Below, piece after piece: positions 58,707-64,000 of a DNA stretch of 64,000 nt (position 1 is the stretch's first letter; each line of letters begins with the position of its first letter). Location of the stretch: positions 62,001 through 126,000 of the forward strand of contig WNNJ02001593.1 of NCBI GenBank assembly GCA_012934845.2, written 5' to 3'. Source of the stretch: Pomphorhynchus laevis. Taxonomy: Eukaryota > Acanthocephala > Palaeacanthocephala > Echinorhynchida > Pomphorhynchidae. The translations under genes were made by a program, and so were the position numbers. The notes beneath the pieces are model-generated. The model searched no databases. It was given only the letters and a program-made list of their open reading frames with translations, and was not told the DNA's origin.

Positions 58707-61700
58707 ATGCCCAAGGGCAAGCCTGCGACAACTCTGAAATGCTGTTCATGCAACGGCCCGAATGCTAAATGTAAAGGATGTCGATGTGCTAAGCAGAATA
58801 TCCTATGCTTGAATTGCTCAGCTGTGAATTGTTCCAATCGTGAAGTAAATTGCTCCGCAACAGCTTCCAATAATATTGCTATATCCATATTGAGTAAACC
58901 GAATTCAGATTGTGAAAACTCTGATCATCGGCATTGTCCTCTTAACAACCATATAAATATAAATTACACAATGAATACTCGTCAAGAGTCCGATGTATTG
59001 TCTATACAGGATATATTCTCGATCGTCATACAATGGAAACCTAACTTATTTCGACTTCCAAAATGTTCAGAGTCCAAACAATTTATATCAGAACTTGCAC
59101 GCATATTCAGGGATTCTCTCACTAATTCGGAAACTTTTACTAAGTACATCATCTTTGGACATCTTATTCTTCAACGTAATTCTCGTCAATCTCCCAAATC
59201 ATTGAAATCAACTTTATCCCGACGATTGGACATGTGGTTCAATAATGACTATGCTGGATTATACGCTGAAGCCTCGGCCCTTCAAAATATGAAAGCCTTA
59301 AAAATTCAACCTTCGAAGTCAAGAGATTGGCGCAAAAAATTCGTCTCATTGGTTGAAAGCTCTCGACTGAACACAGCAATGCATCTTCTAGACAACGATT
59401 CTTATGATGGCATTCCTTTGCAACCAGAGGATGTGATTGGTTCTAAAACTGTTCGGGAATTATTACTCGACAAGCACCCTGTACCGAGCCCATTAGTTCC
59501 TCATGCTGTTAACTGGTCTTTCCCAATCACAGTTCCAAATTTTCACCCTGTGATTTTTGATTCAATCGATAGTGAATTGATAATTCGTATGGCTAAACGT
59601 GTTAAAGGTGGAGCAGGTCCCTCCGGCATTGATGCACAGTCATGGCTACAGATGTTAACTAAGTTTGGTCACGAATCTGCTGAATTGACTAAAGTTTTGT
59701 CAACGTTCGCAAAATCTTTAGCTACTGAGCTTATGCCTACTAATGTTATAAATGTATTGGCTTCAAGCAGATTAATAGCCTTATCCAAAAAATCGGGAAT
59801 AAGGCCTATTGGTATTGGCGACGTTAGTAGGAGAATAATGTCGAAAGCCATTCTTTCTATAATTTCCAATGATATTCAAGAAGTGTGCGGACGGTTGCAA
59901 ATGTGCGCTGGTCAACGAGCTGGAGTGGAGTGCGTCACGCACGCAGTTCGCGAATGCCTGTTAAAAGATCCTAATGCAGTTCTTCTCACTGTTGATGCAG
60001 ATAATGCATTTAACAGAATAAATCGAAAGGCAGCTCTCGCTAATATATCACGCATTTGTCCCTCTATGTCTACTATACTACACAATTTTTACGCTAACCC
60101 TTCAAATTTTTCAACTGGTGATAGTTTCATCAAATCCCAAGAGGGATTTACGCAAGGTGATGTACTTGCTATGCCAGCTTTTGCCGTAGCAACCCTGCCA
60201 TTATTGTTGAACATTACTGAGGAGTTTCCTAACATCAACCAATTCTGGTACGCGGATGATGGCAATTTAATCGGCGAACCTGTGCAAATTTACAAGGCTT
60301 TCAAATTCTTGTGTGACTACGGCCGTGCTTTCGGATTTCATGTCAACAGCAACAAATGCGTTCTACTAACTAGTCCCGAAAATGCAGATAGTACCCGCAA
60401 ACTTTTTAATGAAACGGGAATCGACATTGTTGTCGATGGCACGTTAGTACTCGGTGCTCCTATTGGAACAGATGATTATATAAATAAAACTACGGAACAA
60501 AAGATCTCTAATTATTGCTCATTAGTAAATCGTCTTGCTGACGTGGGTATTCTTGATTTGCAGATAAGCTATACTAGTATGACCAGATCGCTTCAGCATA
60601 AATGGATTCACTTGCAAAGAACCACAAACTGTTCAATTGGTAGTTTCGATGATCTCTATGACACCATTCAGAAGCGTTTTGATAAGCTTTTTAATTTGAA
60701 ATTGCCTGACGACGATTATTTATGGCCGTTATTTTCCCTTCCGATAAGACTAGGTGGTCTAGGTATTGCTGACCCACGTTTTACTGCGATAGAAGAGTTT
60801 AAAAGCTCAAAAGATATATGCACTCCTTATTTAAATGGCTTATACGGTGTGGACTTAAGGACTGAACAATCCAAACGCATTGCCCTTATAGGCACTTCAA
60901 AGATTGATCTTCAAAAGTCATTGCTTAGAGATCGAGTAGCTAATGTTGGTGACAATTTGTTACGTATTATGGAACATCTACAAGTCAAAGGTGCCTCGTC
61001 ATGGCTCTCCACATATCCTACGAGTGATCGTTGGACTCGAGTTAGCAATGTAGAATTTCGTGACGCACTTGCAGCTCGATATCATAGACTACCACTAGAC
61101 GCGCCCTCTCATTGCCCCTGCGGTGAACATAATTCTCTGGCTCACTCACTTACCTGTCCCACCGGAGGTCATCCATCGATAAGACATGATTCAATTCGTG
61201 ATATATTTTCTAAAACCTTGACAGAAATATGTGATAATGTGCAAAAAGAGCCAACACTACTGCCAGTAAATTCTAGTATTCATTTCGAGCGCATATCTAC
61301 ATCTCGCGCTCATGATGCACGTTTGGATATCGCCTGCTGTGGTTTTTATGGAAGTCGTTCGGAGCGAACTTTATTTGATACTTGCGTTTTTAACGTTTTC
61401 GCTCCGTCCAACCTTTCGAAATCCGCTGGGGCTGCTTTTACATATCACGAAACACGTAAATTCGCTAAGTATCAAGAGAGAGTAACTGCCATAGAGAGGG
61501 CGAATTTCGCACCTATCGTGTTATCATGTTTCGGTGGAGCAGTAAAATCATCTGCACAATTAATTCAGAGAATTGCACAGAAGATGGCAATAAAAAACAA
61601 TCATTCCTACTCAGAAGAATTGACAAAATTACGGTCAAAGATTGGAATTCAGTTGGCTCGTTCAATTTCGATGTGTATTCGCGGTCCTCGTTCTGCTCGA

Positions 61701-61727
61701 CATCGACCTGCAAACTCAATGAACTAA
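58707..61727 (+). CDS. RLE-type LINE protein, intact, 1006 aa
   Basis: Intact sister of 51744-54883. Cys-rich motif residues 12-46 (CCSCNGPNAKCKGCRCAKQN, CLNCSAVNC). Family region with QWKPNLFRLPKCSESKQFISEL (about 110-130). RT: GGAGPSGIDA (about 300), SGIRPIGIGDVSRRI, QMCAGQRAGVECVTHAVRE, TVDADNAFNRINRK (catalytic Asp about 430), GFTQGDVLAMPAFA, FWYADDGNLIG (about 514). RLE: CPCGEHNSLAHSLTC (about 802), IRHDSIRD (about 825), KEPTLLP, ARLDIACCGFYG (about 871), ERTLFDTCVFN (about 886), ending CIRGPRSARHRP. All catalytic residues present. It may be mobile. Confidence 0.93.
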   Translation: MPKGKPATTLKCCSCNGPNAKCKGCRCAKQNILCLNCSAVNCSNREVNCSATASNNIAISILSKPNSDCENSDHRHCPLNNHININYTMNTRQESDVLSIQDIFSIVIQWKPNLFRLPKCSESKQFISELARIFRDSLTNSETFTKYIIFGHLILQRNSRQSPKSLKSTLSRRLDMWFNNDYAGLYAEASALQNMKALKIQPSKSRDWRKKFVSLVESSRLNTAMHLLDNDSYDGIPLQPEDVIGSKTVRELLLDKHPVPSPLVPHAVNWSFPITVPNFHPVIFDSIDSELIIRMAKRVKGGAGPSGIDAQSWLQMLTKFGHESAELTKVLSTFAKSLATELMPTNVINVLASSRLIALSKKSGIRPIGIGDVSRRIMSKAILSIISNDIQEVCGRLQMCAGQRAGVECVTHAVRECLLKDPNAVLLTVDADNAFNRINRKAALANISRICPSMSTILHNFYANPSNFSTGDSFIKSQEGFTQGDVLAMPAFAVATLPLLLNITEEFPNINQFWYADDGNLIGEPVQIYKAFKFLCDYGRAFGFHVNSNKCVLLTSPENADSTRKLFNETGIDIVVDGTLVLGAPIGTDDYINKTTEQKISNYCSLVNRLADVGILDLQISYTSMTRSLQHKWIHLQRTTNCSIGSFDDLYDTIQKRFDKLFNLKLPDDDYLWPLFSLPIRLGGLGIADPRFTAIEEFKSSKDICTPYLNGLYGVDLRTEQSKRIALIGTSKIDLQKSLLRDRVANVGDNLLRIMEHLQVKGASSWLSTYPTSDRWTRVSNVEFRDALAARYHRLPLDAPSHCPCGEHNSLAHSLTCPTGGHPSIRHDSIRDIFSKTLTEICDNVQKEPTLLPVNSSIHFERISTSRAHDARLDIACCGFYGSRSERTLFDTCVFNVFAPSNLSKSAGAAFTYHETRKFAKYQERVTAIERANFAPIVLSCFGGAVKSSAQLIQRIAQKMAIKNNHSYSEELTKLRSKIGIQLARSISMCIRGPRSARHRPANSMN

Positions 61728-61875
61728 AATTTATAGTATAACTATATTTGTTTGTTTTTTTTTTTCAAAAAAAATCAATTATTAAAAAAAAAAAATAAAA
61801 AAAAAAAAAAAAATAATAATAATAATATTTATATATATTTTATAAATAATAATAATAGTTATTATTATTAATAGA
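61728..61875. other. 3' UTR and TAA-rich spacer
   Basis: A short 3' UTR like that after 54883, then A-, TAA- and TTA-repeats. No GGCCC hairpin is visible. Confidence 0.6.
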
Positions 61876-62133
61876 AGTCTTGGTTATTGAAACTCTTACA
61901 TTTGAGATAAAATAACATACAATCGTCCACTTGCTAAAAAAAATTAAGACCTTAAACTATTAAAATATAAACTAAACTATAAACTTAAACTATTAAAACA
62001 TAAAATATTTAATCTTAAAATAAGTCTTGGTTATTGAAACTCTTACATTTGAGATAAAATAACATACAATCGTCCACTTGCTAAAAAAATTAAGACCTTA
62101 AACACACAATATAATAACATACAGTCTCAAGTT
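61876..62133 (+). promoter_or_regulatory. Duplicated 5' leader of RLE LINE 62134
   Basis: A block starting AAGTCTTGGTTATTGAAACT, then GAGATAAAATAACATAC and ATCGTCCACTTGCTAAAAAA, occurs twice, about 146 bp apart (61876 and 62022). The second copy leads into the ATG. It matches the leader at 44220. Confidence 0.6.
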
Positions 62134-64000
62134 ATGGTTCGTGGAAAGCCCTCTTCAATAAAGTTGTGCTGTAATTGTAATGGACCGGCAGCAAAGTGTA
62201 TAGCTTGTAAGTGTGGGAAGTCCGGAGTACCCTGTACATCTTGTCGAGCCCCAAATTGCCAAAATCAAGTAAGTAAGTTTAGCCCTATGGTACATACTGG
62301 TACTAGTCATACGAATAATAATCCAGTGTTAATAAAACATGGTTTATCCCCTGAAACATTTATCGAAGATATATTTTATGAGGTGATTCATTGGATTCCA
62401 AATCATCTACACCTTCCTAATTGCAATGCCAGCAAAGATTTTATTAAACTACTTAGTGACTGCTATGAACAATTTAATCGAGACATTAAACATGGTGGTC
62501 ATCACTTAATGAAGGCAACGATTTTGTGTCAACTTCTTTTGCAGCGAACACCAGACCGAAGAATAAGTCATAACCGGAAAATTTTAGAAAAACGAATCAA
62601 ATTATGGAGACAAGGCCAATTTCAAGAATTAATAGAAGAAGCACGCTATTTGCAGTCTGAGAAACATAAACTTTTACGAAACGCTGCTGAGAAAACCCCA
62701 ACCTCAAAAATAAAAAAGGCAGTGAATTTCATTCGTGCAGGAAAAATTGGAAAGGCACATAGATTATTACAGAAGGAAGAATATTCTAACATTTTAAAAG
62801 TCAATAGTGATGTAAATGGGAATTCAGTATGGCAACACCTAAAGGAAATGCACCCAAATGGATCGCACATCGACCATGAATTTACTTTACACTCAAAGAT
62901 AGATGGATGTATAGAACATAATAATGTCAGATATTTTAGTTTAAATGACTCAGATATAATAAAAGCGGCACGACGAACTCACGGATCAGCTGGTCCTTCC
63001 GGTGTGGATGCGGATGCATGGAGATCATTTTTGATGGCATTTGGAAGTGAATCGAGATGTTTGGTAAATGTTTTGAGGGATTTCGCCGTGAAAATCGCAA
63101 CGGAAGTTTTGGATTCGAAAGATCTATGTGCTTACACTGTCAGTCGTCTTATTCCCATAAATAAGAATCCTGGAATTCGACCCATTGGGGTTGGTGAGAC
63201 TATACGTAGAATTATTGGTAAGGTTATATTAACACATATCAAGGAAGATCTAATAAATGTATGCGGAACTGAACAATTATGTGCTGGGCAACGTGACGGA
63301 ATTGAATTTGCGATTCATGCAGTACGAAACTCTATGTCAACTTCAAATGATAAATGCATATTATTAATCGATGCGGCTAATGCATTTAACACGTTAAACA
63401 GATCACTAACTATCCATAACATGCCTTATATATGCCCTGCATTGACCAATGTACTTCAAAATATGTATGGCAACGAGGGATCAAAATTAACGGTAGATGG
63501 AATCATTTTGAAGGCGGCAGAGGGATTCACTCAGGGTGATCCTCTATCGATGGCTGCATATGCGGCGGCAACAATGCCATTAATTGCCAAGCTTAGAGAG
63601 TCTGCTCCGAAATCGTTGCATTATTGGTATGCAGACGACGCAGCTGTTGTTGGTAATATTGAAGATATAGAGAACGTGTGGAATGAGATAAAGCGTTGTG
63701 GACCTTCTTTTGGATACAATGTTAATTCAAAAAAGTGCATATTATTAACACATCAAAATTGTGTTGAGATTCCGAAGGTATTTCGGGACGATGGAGTTCA
63801 AATAAGGTTTGATGGGGTCAAGTATCTGGGCAGTTTGGTAGGCACAAAAGGGTACGTGGAAAATCAAACAAAATTAAAAGTTGACGATTGGATAATGCAG
63901 TTAAAGAAATTAGAGCAAATATCGATGGAAAACTCATTCGCCGCATACTTATTACTGTCGAGAGCTTTTCAACATCAATGGAATTATCTTGTGAGAACAT
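62134..64000 (+). CDS. RLE-type LINE protein, partial at window edge
   Basis: I translated this frame from the ATG at 62134 to the edge: 622 codons, no stop. Cys-rich motif CCNCNGPAAKCIACKCGKSG, CTSCRAPNC. WIPNHLHLPNCNASKDFIKLL. RT: GSAGPSGVDA (about 284), NPGIRPIGVGETIRRIIG, LIDAANAFNTLNRS (about 413), GFTQGDPLSMAAYA, HYWYADDAAVVG (about 499), LGSLVGTKGYVEN. The RLE lies beyond the window. It is closest in wording to 48403. Confidence 0.88.
   Translation, partial: MVRGKPSSIKLCCNCNGPAAKCIACKCGKSGVPCTSCRAPNCQNQVSKFSPMVHTGTSHTNNNPVLIKHGLSPETFIEDIFYEVIHWIPNHLHLPNCNASKDFIKLLSDCYEQFNRDIKHGGHHLMKATILCQLLLQRTPDRRISHNRKILEKRIKLWRQGQFQELIEEARYLQSEKHKLLRNAAEKTPTSKIKKAVNFIRAGKIGKAHRLLQKEEYSNILKVNSDVNGNSVWQHLKEMHPNGSHIDHEFTLHSKIDGCIEHNNVRYFSLNDSDIIKAARRTHGSAGPSGVDADAWRSFLMAFGSESRCLVNVLRDFAVKIATEVLDSKDLCAYTVSRLIPINKNPGIRPIGVGETIRRIIGKVILTHIKEDLINVCGTEQLCAGQRDGIEFAIHAVRNSMSTSNDKCILLIDAANAFNTLNRSLTIHNMPYICPALTNVLQNMYGNEGSKLTVDGIILKAAEGFTQGDPLSMAAYAAATMPLIAKLRESAPKSLHYWYADDAAVVGNIEDIENVWNEIKRCGPSFGYNVNSKKCILLTHQNCVEIPKVFRDDGVQIRFDGVKYLGSLVGTKGYVENQTKLKVDDWIMQLKKLEQISMENSFAAYLLLSRAFQHQWNYLVRT

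Overview
The window holds no recognisable host gene. It is a dense nest of eukaryotic retroelements in AT-rich DNA with long (TA)n and (TAA)n microsatellites. The genome is a metazoan, probably an invertebrate. It carries Penelope-like elements (PLEs) with GIY-YIG endonucleases, L2-type LINEs, CR1-like LINEs resembling flatworm SR1-type elements, and a large set of LINEs with a C-terminal restriction-like endonuclease (RLE) and an N-terminal Cys-rich motif. The standard genetic code applies. I cannot name the species.

Layout. 1-3036: an L2-type LINE (minus) with intact ORF1 and an ORF2 that runs off the edge. 3037-7780: PLE pieces on the minus strand, broken up by (TA)n tracts, plus 295-bp direct repeats carrying textbook hammerhead ribozymes. 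7781-11838: a 360-bp satellite in two opposed arrays; every full unit carries all hammerhead strands in an abnormal order. 11933-12144: a diverged relative of that unit. 12440-17600: two decayed CR1-like LINEs (plus). 17855-22626: a decayed RLE LINE (minus) with over 100 copies of a 13-bp repeat abutting its start codon. 22627-29412: pieces of three RLE LINEs around one intact copy (25738-28860). 29571-33850: a nearly complete CR1-like LINE (minus). 33990-43870: L2-type copies, LINE tails and one RLE fragment. 44210-64000: seven RLE LINE units, all on the plus strand, head to tail, separated by short TAA/TTA-rich spacers. Two in this array have complete ORFs (48403, 58707), one is open to the window edge (62134), and others are one or two frameshifts from open.

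How the parts relate. The RLE LINEs fall into at least six subfamilies. Their head-to-tail packing with TAA-rich junctions suggests insertion into TAA repeats, as known for the RLE element Dong. Their 5' leaders share sequence words and minisatellites with the leaders of endonuclease-type (EEP) LINEs, although the proteins are unrelated in endonuclease type. Many RLE LINEs share a short 3' UTR hairpin, and L2 copies share a different, covarying 3' hairpin; both are candidate reverse-transcriptase recognition sites. The hammerhead-bearing repeats look like small non-autonomous passengers (retrozyme-like) of the neighbouring PLEs.
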